Positions 16,567 through 26,264 are shown, numbered from the stretch's first letter. The stretch: DNA of 64,000 bases from Streptomyces lincolnensis (GCF_021173675.1 NZ_JAIHON010000003.1:372001-436000), one strand, 5' to 3'. Notes: a model not told the origin generated them from the letters alone. Program-made: numbers and translations.

Positions 16567-18513
16567 TCATCGCGGCAGCGTCCGTGTCGCGGCGAGCGAT
16601 CCCGCGCGGTAGCCCTCCAGCCGGACGGCGGTGCCCGGCGCCGGGTCCGCGTCCAGCGTGACCGTGGTGTCCCCGTCGACCACGTCCACCGAGGCCCGCG
16701 GGCGATCCGCCACGAAGACGTCGACGCGGTCCAGGCCGGTGGTGTGCACGGTCAGCGCGGCGCCCGGCCCGGGTTCCGCGTCGAGCCGGAACACGGGAAG
16801 GCCGGCGAGTAGTTCGCCCGCGTGCGCGAGCAGGTCGACGTTGTCCTTGAGCAGGTCGTCGCGGGTCATCCGGTGCCGGACGTCCGGTACGACACCGAGG
16901 TCCTCCAGCGGGGTGCCGGCGAGCGCGCCCACGCGCACCGTGCGCCGGATCGCCACCCGCAGGCTCGCGCCGCCCGGCAGCGGCCGGTACGGCGACTCCG
17001 GATCGGGCCCGGGGTCCGGGGCGGGGAGTTCCAGCAGGAGCTTGAGGAGCTCGTGGGTCCAGACGTTGGCCCCGCCCGCCCCGGTGTTGTCGTCCGCGCC
17101 GAGCACGGGACCGATGCCGTGGTCCTGGAACCCGGCGGCGAAGATGTCCGTGGCCGAGTAGCAGCGCGCGTCGGTGACCAGCACGACGGGCCCGTGGTAC
17201 CGCTGGCCGATCGCGTTCGCCCCCTCCTGCGGGGTGATCGGGAAGGTGGCGGAGAAGGCCGACCCGGTCTCCAACGACTGCTCCAGCGAGGGGAACCACG
17301 GCCCCAGGTCGATCTGCCGGGTCGGGTTCGCGGCATGACGGCGGCAGATCCGCAGGTTGAGCGGTGTGCTGAGGAACTGCACCGGCTCGGGCACCACCTG
17401 ACGCGGCGTCAGTGTCTGGAGCAGGAACTCGGAGGCGTGGATGTGGCCGCCGCCGTTGCCCCGCACGTCGAGCACGAGGCCGGTGCGCGGGATCAGGCCG
17501 AGCAGCCGGACGAACTCGGTGACGAAGCCGTCCGGGTCGGTGGTGTTGAAGGTGAAGATCCGGATGTGTCCGAACGTTCCCGACGGCGTGGTGACCGTGC
17601 GGGCGCGGAAGAACCCCGGCAGCGCCGAGGGGATGTCCGCCGCGTCGAGGGCCGGCTCGGTGGTGAGTTCGGCCGGGCCGTCGGCCTCTTCCAGGCCCAC
17701 CACCTGCGGCATGTGCAGGAGCTTGGTCGCCCGGTTCATCTCGTCGCCGACCAGGTCCAGGCCCTGGGCGGCCGCCGCCTCGGTGAGGTCGTCGGCGTCG
17801 ACGAGGGCGGGCAGGTTCTCCGTCACCCGCCACGGCTCGCGCAGTTCACGGGCCGTCCCGTCGGCGCCGGTGTAGCCGAGGACCACCCACTCCTCGTCGG
17901 GCGCGCGGTGCACCGCGAGCGGCCGGACGGTCAGCGACTGAACCCCGCGCGAGTGCCGGGCCGCCGGGTTGCTCCCGGCGAAACGGTCCGCGCACAGCTC
18001 GACCTGGCGGGCGATGGGGACGCCGTTCCAGTGCGTGACCTCGGTGCCCGGACCGAACCCGGGCGGCGCCGCGAAGTCGCGCACCGTCCGCGTGACCAGG
18101 TAGCCCGAGCCCGGCCCGGCGGCGTAGTGCTCGATCTGGAAGGGCAGATAGGCGATCTTCCCGGCGAAGGGGCGCGGCAGCACGTAGTTGGTGTGCAGGT
18201 CCCGCACCGAGTGGAAGAGCGCCGACAGTTCGGCGTGGAAGCGCCACTCCGGGTCCATCGTGGTGTCGCTCTGCCGGCCGAGGCGGACCAGCAGCAAGCG
18301 CAGCCGCTGCACCGGGTTGACGGCGTACATGGCCGTCTTGAGCGGCAGGTGCGCGTAGTTCTGCTCCAGGAGCACGAGCGCCTGCTGCACCAGGACCTTG
18401 CGCTCCGCGAGCGTCAACGCGCCCGCTCCGCTCAGGAAGTCGGACAGCGGCGCGGCCGCCGCCAGTTGCTTGGGAATCCACGCGGGTGTCGTGGAGGTGT
18501 CGTTACCGGTCAT
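16567..18513 (-). CDS. S41 family peptidase (C-terminal processing protease fold)
   Basis: A 648-residue protein with no clear signal peptide. FGHIRIFTFN then LVLDVRGNGGGHIH mark the S41 core, and DARCYSATDIFAAGF places the nucleophilic serine at residue 453. DLHTNY near residue 107 matches the N-terminal tail-protease-like region. S41 enzymes cut C-terminal tails of proteins or short peptides; this long form with no evident PDZ domain resembles uncharacterised actinobacterial members. It is upstream of the lipid-condensation genes on the same strand but separated from them by a terminator, so the functional link is weak. A 14-bp palindrome lies 28 bases upstream of the start. Confidence 0.75.
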   Translation of the reverse strand: MTGNDTSTTPAWIPKQLAAAAPLSDFLSGAGALTLAERKVLVQQALVLLEQNYAHLPLKTAMYAVNPVQRLRLLLVRLGRQSDTTMDPEWRFHAELSALFHSVRDLHTNYVLPRPFAGKIAYLPFQIEHYAAGPGSGYLVTRTVRDFAAPPGFGPGTEVTHWNGVPIARQVELCADRFAGSNPAARHSRGVQSLTVRPLAVHRAPDEEWVVLGYTGADGTARELREPWRVTENLPALVDADDLTEAAAAQGLDLVGDEMNRATKLLHMPQVVGLEEADGPAELTTEPALDAADIPSALPGFFRARTVTTPSGTFGHIRIFTFNTTDPDGFVTEFVRLLGLIPRTGLVLDVRGNGGGHIHASEFLLQTLTPRQVVPEPVQFLSTPLNLRICRRHAANPTRQIDLGPWFPSLEQSLETGSAFSATFPITPQEGANAIGQRYHGPVVLVTDARCYSATDIFAAGFQDHGIGPVLGADDNTGAGGANVWTHELLKLLLELPAPDPGPDPESPYRPLPGGASLRVAIRRTVRVGALAGTPLEDLGVVPDVRHRMTRDDLLKDNVDLLAHAGELLAGLPVFRLDAEPGPGAALTVHTTGLDRVDVFVADRPRASVDVVDGDTTVTLDADPAPGTAVRLEGYRAGSLAATRTLPR

Positions 18514-18974
18514 GGGTCCTCCCTCGGATGATCAACCGTCCGGCACATGTGCCGCACACCGATCCCCGCGCGCCCATGACCGCGCCGCTCGTCCGAGGAG
18601 CCCACCGCGCACCGTCGAGCCGTCCATGATTCCCCCGTGCGGCGCGGCGCCCAAGCGGCCCCTTCACCGCTCCCTCAGCATGCTCCCCGGCGGACGCCGC
18701 CGCGAGGTGTTCCGGCGGGACTACGCCATCCGTCGGGCACCCGGTCCCGTGTCCGGCGCGGGGAGTTCGGCAGGTCCATCAGGTCGGTTGCGACCGTGGC
18801 GAGCGGGGCGAGCAGGGCTGTCCGACCATGGAATCCCCCCTGTGCCATGAGCCTCTAACACACCAACTCGTCCCGATCAACGGCGTGTTGAGGCGTTCTC
18901 CTGCACAATGGGCTGTTTTCCGCATTGCGCGCGGGTAGCGTGAGTACGCGGACACCGGCGTGAGGGGACGTGCC
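18514..18974. other. Intergenic region between divergent S41 and STAND genes
   Basis: This 461-base gap separates two divergent genes. Next to the peptidase start lies the palindrome at 18541-18554. On the STAND side TAGCGT at 18936-18941, 34 bases before the ATG, could be a -10 box with a poor -35. Short open frames in the gap have no good ribosome site and odd composition, so I call no gene. No tRNA-like fold was seen. Confidence 0.5.
18541..18554. promoter_or_regulatory. 14-bp perfect palindrome upstream of the S41 gene
   Basis: CGGCACATGTGCCG is a perfect palindrome 28 bases before the peptidase start codon, where an operator would overlap the promoter or leader. The cognate regulator is not identifiable from the sequence. 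Confidence 0.4.
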
Positions 18975-19391
18975 ATGGATCCGATTGCGCTGGCGGCCGG
19001 AACCGCTCTGGTGGGAGCGATGGCGACCGACGCCTGGCAGAGCGCGCGCACAGGGATGATCACCCTGTGGCGCCGGGTACGGCCCGAACAGGCCGACACC
19101 GTCGAGGAGGAGCTGGCCGAGACGCGCGCGCAGGTGCTGGCCGCGCGGGCGGACGGCGAGAGCGAGACCGAGCAGACCCTGGCGGCGGACTGGCAGTTGA
19201 GGCTCCAGGCCCTGCTGCGGGCCGACCCCGCGATCGCCGCCGAGCTGCGGCACCTGCTCGACACCCGGCTCACCCCGCCGCTCACCGCCGACGAGCGGAC
19301 CGCCGTGGGCTCGCTGGTGATGTGGGCGGAGGCGTCCGGCGGCGGGCGGGTGTACCAGGCGGGCCGGGACCAGCACATCACCGAGCGATGA
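18975..19391 (+). CDS. Small STAND-partner protein with YQAGRDQ tail
   Basis: A 138-residue protein. The N-terminus (LAAGTALVGAMATDAW) is a short amphipathic or membrane-leaning helix, the middle is charged and helical, and the C-terminus ends GGGRVYQAGRDQHITER. The same YQAGRDQ motif recurs near the N-terminus of the next protein, which overlaps this one by ATGA. In actinobacteria this motif is often seen in proteins encoded next to STAND or NACHT ATPases; its function is not established to my knowledge. The ATG was chosen because GAGGGG lies 7 bases upstream. I infer a sensor, adaptor or effector that pairs with the STAND protein. Confidence 0.75.
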   Translation: MDPIALAAGTALVGAMATDAWQSARTGMITLWRRVRPEQADTVEEELAETRAQVLAARADGESETEQTLAADWQLRLQALLRADPAIAAELRHLLDTRLTPPLTADERTAVGSLVMWAEASGGGRVYQAGRDQHITER

Positions 19392-22300
19392 GCACGTTCG
19401 ACGATCCCGCGCACGGCGACGAACAGACCCGCTTCGAGGCCGAGGCGTCCGACGGCGCACGGATCTACCAGGCCGGACGGGACCAGTACGTCGCCGAACG
19501 CGACCTGCATCTGCACTACCGCACCGGAGTCCGCCGGGCGCGCGGCGCCCTGGGCGACATGTCCGCCGTGGAGTGCCCCTATCCGGGGCTCGCCGCGTTC
19601 GACGAGGAGCAGTCCTCCTGGTTCTTCGGCCGGGACGCGGTCACCGCCGACCTGCTGGTCCGCCTCGACGCCCGGCTCAGAGGCGGCGGTGCGCTCGCCG
19701 TGGTCGCCCCGTCCGGGGCCGGCAAGTCCTCCGTCCTGCGGGCCGGTCTGCTGCCCGCCCTGGCGCGCGGGGCGCTGCCCGCGGTGGGCTCGGGATCCTG
19801 GCCACGGGTGCTGCTGACCCCCACCGCCTACCCGGTGGCGGCGCTGTTCGCCCATCTCTCCCACGCCCTCGGCGCGGACCCTCGGCATCTGCACGCCGCC
19901 CTGCGTGTCGGCCCGCAGGCGTGTGTGGCCGCGCTGCACGCGGCGACGGAAGCCGGTCCCCCGTCGGGAAGAGATTCCGGAAAGGGAAGACCGTCCGGAA
20001 GGGGACGTCGTCTCGTGCTGGTCGTCGACCAGTTGGAGGAGATGTTCACGCTGTGCGGGGACGAGCGGGAGCGGCAGGCCTTCCTTGACGTGCTGAGCGG
20101 GCTGGCCCGCCCCCGGCCGGACGGCAGGGGGCCGGCCGCGCTGGTCGTGCTGGGCCTCAGATCGGACTTCTACTCGCCGTGCGCCGACTACCCGCAGCTC
20201 CGGTCCGCCCTCCAGGACGGGCAGTTGGTGATCGGCTCCATGACCCGGGCCGAGCTGGAGGAGGCGATCACGCTCCCGGCGAATGCCGTCGGCCTGGACG
20301 TGGAACCGGGTCTGACCGAACTGCTGCTGCGGGACCTCGGCGCACACACCGGCCACTACGAGGCGGGACGCCTCCCGCTCCTCGGGCACGCGCTGCGCGC
20401 CACCTGGCAGCAGCGGCACGGCCATGTCCTGACCGTCGAGGGCTACCGGGCGACCGGCGGCATCCGCAACGCCGTCACCACGACCGCCGACACCATCTAC
20501 CGCGCGCTCCAGCCCGACGAACAGCGCATCGCACGCTCCCTGTTCCTGCGCCTGGTCAGGATCGGCGACGGCGTCGAGGACACCCGACGCCGCCTGCCGC
20601 GCGCGGAGTTGCTCACCACCGGCCCGGACCCGCGGGCCGCGGCCACGGTCATCGCGGTGTTCACACAGGGGCGGCTGCTGACGCAGCATCAGGACACCGT
20701 CGAGATCACCCACGAGGCGCTTCTCCAGGCCTGGCCCCGGCTGCGGGAGTGGATCCAGGCCGACCGGGCCGGACACCTCCTCCACCAGGACCTCGAAGAG
20801 GCCGCCGCCGCGTGGGAGCGCTCCGGCCGCGACACCGGCATGCTCTACCGCGGGCAGCGGCTGGAGACGGCCCGCGCGTGGGCCGAGCAGTCGGCGCACG
20901 AGCAACTAGGCCCGGCCGCCGCTACGTTCCTCGCCACGTCCGTCCAGCACGGCCGGCGCGGGATCCGCCTGCGCCGTACGGCTGTCGCGGCGCTGACCGC
21001 CCTGGCCGTGATCGCCTCCGCCGCGGCCGGTCTCGCACTCCAGCAGCGCTCCGAGGCACAGGCGCAGCGCGACGAGGCCGTGTTCAGCCGGATCAAGGCG
21101 GAGAGCGACGGCCTGCGGGAGAACCAGGCCTCACTGGCCGCCCAGCTGAACCTGTCGGCGCTCGCCCTGCGTCCGGACGACCCCGACCTGCGGACCCGGC
21201 TGATCGAGGACGCGAGCAGGCCCCTGTCCCGGCCGCTGACGGGCGGCGGGAGCGGGCCGTTCGGCTCCCTGGCCTTCAGCCAGGACGGGAGCCTGCTGGC
21301 GGCGGGCAGCGATCACGGGTCCGTGCAGCTGTGGCGGTTCTCGGAGTCCGGCGGGGCCGAGCCGGTCGGGCGCGTGGCGAGCGACTCGGACGAGGGGCCC
21401 GTGTACGACGTCGCGCTGCACCAGGGCAGGAAGCTGATGGCCACGGCCAACAACGACGAGCGGGTCCGGCTCTTCGACCTCGCCGATCCCGCGCGCCCCC
21501 GGCTCCTGGGCGACGTGGACGCCACCGGGGAGGACGACGCCCGAGCCGCTCTCACGGTGTCCTTCAGCCCCGACGGGAAGACCATGGCCACCGCCGCCAA
21601 CGGCGAACGGGCCCAGATGTGGGACATCACCGACCCGCTCCGGCCCCGGCGGCAGGGCCTGACGCCCGCTGCCTCCGCGTTCTGGGGCATCACCACCGTC
21701 GTGTTCAGCCCGAGCGGGCGGTATCTGGCGGGTGCCGGTGACGACGGCTCGGCCCAGCTGTGGGACGTGCGCGACCCCGCGAAGCCCGTGTCCCTGGGGA
21801 GCACCGAGGGTATTCCCGAAACCGACGTCCTCGACTGGGAGGGCGGCGTCGCCTTCAGCCCGGACGAGGCCACCCTGGCCACCGGGGGCAGCGACGGCTT
21901 CGTACGGCTGTGGGACATCACCGACATACGCCGGCTGAAGCTGCTGGGCAAACCCCTGCCGCACGAGTTCTCGGCCGTCACCGACGTGGCGTTCAGCGCC
22001 GACGGCCGCACGCTCGCGAGTACGAGCGCCTTCGAGGCCGTATGCGTGTGGAACCTGGCCGATGTGACGGACGTTCCGCTGATGAAGCCGCTGCGCGGGC
22101 ATCTCATCGGTGCGCGCGCCCTGGCGTTCCGGCCGTCCGACGACACGCTCGTCTCGGCGGGCGCGGATGCCGCGCCGCTGGTGTGGGATCTCCGGCGGAC
22201 CGTGCTGAACCAGGACAGCGGGGTGATGCTCGCCAAGGCGTTCCGCCCCGACCGCACCATGGTCACGGTCAACGACGACGGGGCCGTCCGCCGCTGGAGC

Positions 22301-23278
22301 CTCCAGGACGTGGGCCGTCCCGCGCTGCTGGAGAGCGGCTGGTTCGGCCGCGCGACGAGCAGGACGACGATCGAGGAGTGGCCCGCCACCGTCACGCTGA
22401 GCCCCGACGGCGAGACCATGGCCCTGTACCGCGAGACCACAGGCATCGAGCTGTGGGACATCACCGACGTTCGCCGGCCGAGACACATCCTGGTGGTGCC
22501 GAAGACGAACCGGGAGTACTTCAGCACGCTCGCCTTCAGCCCGGACGGTCATGTCCTCGCCGCCAGCGACCAGTTCACGCCGTGGCTCTGGGACGTCACG
22601 GATCCCGCCCGCCCGAAGCCGCTCCACCGGGTTCCCCGGAGTCCCGAGGAACCCTTCCGGCTGGATGTGCTGGCCTACAGTCCCGACGGGCGACGGCTCC
22701 TGGGGCTCTACAGCGCCCCGAAGCAGGTCCACGTGTGGGACGTGACGGACCCCGCTCGCCCGCGCCTCGACGGCCGTACCGAGGAACTGCCTCTCAACGG
22801 CGTGCACGCCCTGACGATGGCCGTCAGCCCGAAGGGACATCTCCTCGCCGTCGGCAGCGACGAGGGCCGTATCCATCTATGGTCCCTCACCGGTTCCGGC
22901 CCCCCTTCCCCCAGGGGCACCGTTCTCGTCCCCACCGGAGCCACCCACTCCCTCTCCTTCAGCCCCGACGAACGCCTCCTCGTCAGCGGGCACGAGGACG
23001 GCTTTCTGCGGCTCTGGGACGTCTCGGCCGAACCCAAGGCCTTCGGGCGGCCGCTCACCGGTCACACCCGGGCCGTCGACACGGTCGCCTTCGTCCCGAA
23101 CGCCCCGCTGATCGTCAGCGACGGCTTCGACGGCACCGTGCGCCTGTGGCCCACCGAGACCAGCTACGACATCGGCCTGGTCTGCGCGGCGTCCTCCGGC
23201 ACGCTCACCCGGGCCGAGTGGGGGGAACACGTGTCGGGCCTGCCGTACGATCCGCCGTGCGACGGGCGGTCGGGGTGA
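19388..23278 (+). CDS. nSTAND1 NTPase with WD40 repeats
   Basis: A 1296-residue protein. Residues about 27-33 carry YQAGRDQ, shared with the preceding gene product. The nSTAND1 entry motif CPYPGLAAFDEEQSSWFFGRD follows (read as CPYPGLAAF then FFGRD), with the P-loop PSGAGKSS near residue 107 and Walker B LVVDQLEE near residue 211. A likely transmembrane helix (AVAALTALAVIASAAAGLAL) lies near residue 535, then a short coiled region. From about residue 617 to the end I count about 14 WD40 units, each ending in LWD-like tryptophans, enough for two seven-blade propellers. STAND proteins act as switches that assemble when a repeat domain senses a ligand; many are defence or programmed-death factors. 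No effector domain is visible. Confidence 0.88.
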   Translation: MSTFDDPAHGDEQTRFEAEASDGARIYQAGRDQYVAERDLHLHYRTGVRRARGALGDMSAVECPYPGLAAFDEEQSSWFFGRDAVTADLLVRLDARLRGGGALAVVAPSGAGKSSVLRAGLLPALARGALPAVGSGSWPRVLLTPTAYPVAALFAHLSHALGADPRHLHAALRVGPQACVAALHAATEAGPPSGRDSGKGRPSGRGRRLVLVVDQLEEMFTLCGDERERQAFLDVLSGLARPRPDGRGPAALVVLGLRSDFYSPCADYPQLRSALQDGQLVIGSMTRAELEEAITLPANAVGLDVEPGLTELLLRDLGAHTGHYEAGRLPLLGHALRATWQQRHGHVLTVEGYRATGGIRNAVTTTADTIYRALQPDEQRIARSLFLRLVRIGDGVEDTRRRLPRAELLTTGPDPRAAATVIAVFTQGRLLTQHQDTVEITHEALLQAWPRLREWIQADRAGHLLHQDLEEAAAAWERSGRDTGMLYRGQRLETARAWAEQSAHEQLGPAAATFLATSVQHGRRGIRLRRTAVAALTALAVIASAAAGLALQQRSEAQAQRDEAVFSRIKAESDGLRENQASLAAQLNLSALALRPDDPDLRTRLIEDASRPLSRPLTGGGSGPFGSLAFSQDGSLLAAGSDHGSVQLWRFSESGGAEPVGRVASDSDEGPVYDVALHQGRKLMATANNDERVRLFDLADPARPRLLGDVDATGEDDARAALTVSFSPDGKTMATAANGERAQMWDITDPLRPRRQGLTPAASAFWGITTVVFSPSGRYLAGAGDDGSAQLWDVRDPAKPVSLGSTEGIPETDVLDWEGGVAFSPDEATLATGGSDGFVRLWDITDIRRLKLLGKPLPHEFSAVTDVAFSADGRTLASTSAFEAVCVWNLADVTDVPLMKPLRGHLIGARALAFRPSDDTLVSAGADAAPLVWDLRRTVLNQDSGVMLAKAFRPDRTMVTVNDDGAVRRWSLQDVGRPALLESGWFGRATSRTTIEEWPATVTLSPDGETMALYRETTGIELWDITDVRRPRHILVVPKTNREYFSTLAFSPDGHVLAASDQFTPWLWDVTDPARPKPLHRVPRSPEEPFRLDVLAYSPDGRRLLGLYSAPKQVHVWDVTDPARPRLDGRTEELPLNGVHALTMAVSPKGHLLAVGSDEGRIHLWSLTGSGPPSPRGTVLVPTGATHSLSFSPDERLLVSGHEDGFLRLWDVSAEPKAFGRPLTGHTRAVDTVAFVPNAPLIVSDGFDGTVRLWPTETSYDIGLVCAASSGTLTRAEWGEHVSGLPYDPPCDGRSG

Positions 23279-23559
23279 GCGGCCGACGACGGTTCTCTTC
23301 AACTCCGCGTAGCGTGCGGCCTCTTGGGGGGTGGTCGCGCAGACAGTCCCGCGGGATGCGCTGGTTGCGGTACGGCCTGCTCGGGCCACGCGGCGTCGTA
23401 CTCGGCCATCTCCCCGACGCTCCAGGTCGTTCGTCCCGGACACTTGACTCTGCTCGCATCGGTCGCGATCCTCGTCACACATCTTGCGCCGGTCATGACA
23501 ATCGCCGCGACGGCGCCGTACCGCCCACGACACAGACGACAGAGACGAGGGCAGTGGCC

Positions 23560-25614
23560 ATGACCGGACGCCCGTACCGTAGGCGCAAAGAGGTGACGGT
23601 CCTGTCGCTGCTCCTCTTCGTGCTGGCCATCGCCCTCGGCCCGACGCCCAGTTCGGCGGCCGGTACCCAGTGGTGGGTGCCGACCGCCCGGCCCGCCCCG
23701 GACTCCGGGATCGATGTCAGCGGGGAGCCGTTCACCGGGACCAACTCCGCGGGAGAAGTACGGGGGTTCGTCGACGCGCACAACCACCTGTTCTCCAACG
23801 AGGCCTTCGGCGGCCGCCTCATCTGCGGCAAGCCCTTCTCCACGGCCGGCATCGCCGACGCCCTCAAGGACTGTCCCGAGCACTACCCCGACGGCACCCT
23901 CGCGATCTTCGACTACATCACCCACGGCGGTGACGGCCGGCACGACCCGGTCGGCTGGCCGACCTTCAAGGACTGGCCCGCCTACGACTCGATGACCCAC
24001 CAGGCGAACTACTACGCCTGGATCGAGCGCGCCTGGCGCGGCGGCCAGCGCGTCCTGGTCAACGACCTCGTCACCAACGGCATGATCTGCTCGGTCTACC
24101 CCTTCAAGGACCGCGGCTGCGACGAGATGACCTCGATCCGTCTCCAGGCGAAGCTCACCTACGCCCTCCAGGACCACATCGACACGATGTACGGCGGCCC
24201 CGGCAAGGGCTGGTTCCGGATCGTCCTCGACAGCGCCCAGGCCCGCGAGGTCGTCAAGCAGGGCAAGCTGGCCGTCGTCCTGGGTGTCGAGACCTCCGAG
24301 CCCTTCGGCTGCAAGCAGATCCTCGACATCCCGCAGTGCAGCCGGGCCGACATCGACAAGGGCCTCGACGAGCTCCACGACCTGGGCGTGCGCAGCATGT
24401 TCCTGTGCCACAAGTTCGACAACGCCCTGTGCGGGGTCCGCTTCGACGAGCACGGCCTCGGCACCGCCATCAACGTCGGCCAGTTCCTGTCCACCGGCAC
24501 CTTCTGGAGGACCGAGAGGTGCACCGGCCCCCAGAAGGACAACCCCATCGGCCTGACCGCGTCGGACGCCGAGGAGGACCTCCCGGACGGCGTGGAGGTC
24601 CCGGCGTACGACGAGAACGCGCAGTGCAACGTGCGCGGGCTCACCGACCTCGGCGAGTACGCCGTACGCGGCATGATGCAGCGCAAGATGATGCTCGAGA
24701 TCGACCACATGAGCGTCAAGGCCACCGGCCGGGTCCTCGACATGTTCGAGGCCGCCTCCTACCCGGGTGTGCTCTCCTCGCACAGCTGGATGGACCTGAA
24801 CTGGACCGAGCGGGTCTACTCCCTCGGCGGCTTCGTCGCCCAGTACATGCACGGCTCCCAGGAGTTCGGCGCGGAGGCCAAGCGCACCGACGCGCTGCGC
24901 GAGAAGTACGACGTGGGCTACGGCTACGGCACCGACTTCAACGGCATCGGCGACCACCCCGCCCCGCGCGGCGCCGACACCCCGAACCCCGTGAAGTACC
25001 CCTTCGAGAGCGTCGACGGCGGCTCCGTGATCGACCGGCAGACGACCGGGCAGCGCACCTTCGACTACAACACCGACGGGGCCGCGCACGTCGGCCTGAT
25101 CCCGGACTGGATCGAGGACATCCGGCTCGTCGCCGGCCAGGGTGTGGTGGACGACCTCTTCCGCGGCGCCGAGTCCTACCTCGACACCTGGGGCGCTTCC
25201 GAACAGCACCGGGCCGGAGTGAACCTGGCCGACGGCCGGACGGCGACGGCCAGTTCGTCCGAGTCGAACCCGTTCACCAGCTACCAGCCCGGACGGGCCG
25301 TGGACGGCGACGACGACACCCGCTGGGCCAGCGACTGGAGCGACGACCAGTCGTGGCAGGTCGACCTCGGCGCCACCCAGCTGGTCTCGCGCGTCACCCT
25401 CGACTGGGAACGTGCCTACGGCAAGTCGTACCGCGTGGAACTGTCCACCGACGGCGTCACCTGGCAGACCGCCTGGTCCACCACCGCCGGCGACGGCGGC
25501 CTGGACACGGCCCGCTTCACCGGCACACCCGCCCGCCACGTCCGGATCCACGGCCTCGAACGCGGCACCGACTGGGGTTACTCGCTGCGCGAAGTGGGCG
25601 TCCACAGTGGCTGA
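23560..25614 (+). CDS. Secreted metallohydrolase (M19/amidohydrolase-like) with discoidin domain
   Basis: A 684-residue exported protein with a signal peptide over residues 1-34 (RRRK then a hydrophobic core, SSAAG). FVDAHNHLF near residue 73 looks like a metal-binding entry motif; EIDHMS, SSHSWMD and YGTDFNG follow in the order seen in membrane-dipeptidase-type TIM-barrel hydrolases. Residues from about 555 form an F5/8 type C (discoidin) carbohydrate-binding domain (VDGDDDTRWASDW, QVDLGA). The substrate is unknown; the discoidin domain suggests action on a surface or polymer. The ATG is preferred over a GTG two codons upstream because GAGG is then correctly spaced. A TetR gene follows 15 bases later. 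Confidence 0.7.
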   Translation: MTGRPYRRRKEVTVLSLLLFVLAIALGPTPSSAAGTQWWVPTARPAPDSGIDVSGEPFTGTNSAGEVRGFVDAHNHLFSNEAFGGRLICGKPFSTAGIADALKDCPEHYPDGTLAIFDYITHGGDGRHDPVGWPTFKDWPAYDSMTHQANYYAWIERAWRGGQRVLVNDLVTNGMICSVYPFKDRGCDEMTSIRLQAKLTYALQDHIDTMYGGPGKGWFRIVLDSAQAREVVKQGKLAVVLGVETSEPFGCKQILDIPQCSRADIDKGLDELHDLGVRSMFLCHKFDNALCGVRFDEHGLGTAINVGQFLSTGTFWRTERCTGPQKDNPIGLTASDAEEDLPDGVEVPAYDENAQCNVRGLTDLGEYAVRGMMQRKMMLEIDHMSVKATGRVLDMFEAASYPGVLSSHSWMDLNWTERVYSLGGFVAQYMHGSQEFGAEAKRTDALREKYDVGYGYGTDFNGIGDHPAPRGADTPNPVKYPFESVDGGSVIDRQTTGQRTFDYNTDGAAHVGLIPDWIEDIRLVAGQGVVDDLFRGAESYLDTWGASEQHRAGVNLADGRTATASSSESNPFTSYQPGRAVDGDDDTRWASDWSDDQSWQVDLGATQLVSRVTLDWERAYGKSYRVELSTDGVTWQTAWSTTAGDGGLDTARFTGTPARHVRIHGLERGTDWGYSLREVGVHSG

Positions 25615-25629
25615 GGCGGGGGTGTACGC

Positions 25630-26223
25630 ATGGCACGGATGCCGTCGGCCGAGCGGCGTCGGCAACTGACGGAGGCGGCGATCAGGGCGATGGCCCGGGA
25701 CGGGGTGGCGAAGACCACCACCCGGTCCATCGCCGCCGAGGCCGAGGTCTCCCTCAGCGTCTTCCACTACTGCTTCGACTCCAAGCAGGCCCTGATCGAG
25801 GCGGTCATCACCACCCTCACCGACCACTCCGTGACGGTGGTGAAGGAAGCCCTGCGGCCCAGGGCCACCCTTGAGGAGACCGTCCGGGCCGGCTTCGAGG
25901 CCTACTGGAACCACGTCCGCACCCACCCCGACGAGCACATGCTCACCTATGAACTCACCCAGTACGCCCTCAGACAGCCGGGATTCGAGCACCTGGCCCG
26001 CCGCCAGTACGAGCTGTACGGCGCCGCCTACGCCGAACTCATCGACGGCCTGCGCGAGGGCATGGACCTCCAACTCCACGTCCCGGTCTCCGTGCTCGCC
26101 CGCTACCTGGCCGCCATGACCGACGGACTGACCCTCAACTACCTCGTGCTCGGCGACGCGGCCGCCTGGACCGACATCCTCGACACCGTCACCGCCCACA
26201 TCGCGGGGCTGGTCCGGGCCTGA
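25630..26223 (+). CDS. TetR family transcriptional regulator
   Basis: A 197-residue TetR protein. Residues 10-55 hold the HTH: RRQLTEAAIRAMARDGVAKT, then TTRSIAAEAEVSLSVFHYCF. The C-terminal domain begins TLTDHSVTVV and resembles TetR_C families of unknown ligand. GAGGCGGGGG lies just upstream of the ATG. It follows the metallohydrolase by 15 bases and could be co-transcribed with it, and it precedes a DUF2071 protein. No operator was identified. Confidence 0.87.
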   Translation: MARMPSAERRRQLTEAAIRAMARDGVAKTTTRSIAAEAEVSLSVFHYCFDSKQALIEAVITTLTDHSVTVVKEALRPRATLEETVRAGFEAYWNHVRTHPDEHMLTYELTQYALRQPGFEHLARRQYELYGAAYAELIDGLREGMDLQLHVPVSVLARYLAAMTDGLTLNYLVLGDAAAWTDILDTVTAHIAGLVRA

Positions 26224-26264
26224 GAGGCCCGAGAGGCCCGAGGCCGACCGGTGATACTGACGAG

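Noticed and set aside
18555..18935. Small genes in the gap before the STAND pair
   Set aside because: Short frames lack ribosome sites and convincing codon bias.
21240..23278. The WD40-repeat DNA as a tandem-repeat locus
   Set aside because: The repetition is at protein level; the DNA copies are diverged and coding.
23299..26199. A 966-codon minus-strand open frame opposite the metallohydrolase and TetR genes
   Set aside because: It crosses two real plus-strand genes and an intergenic gap, and has low-complexity Val/Gly/Asp composition and no domain.
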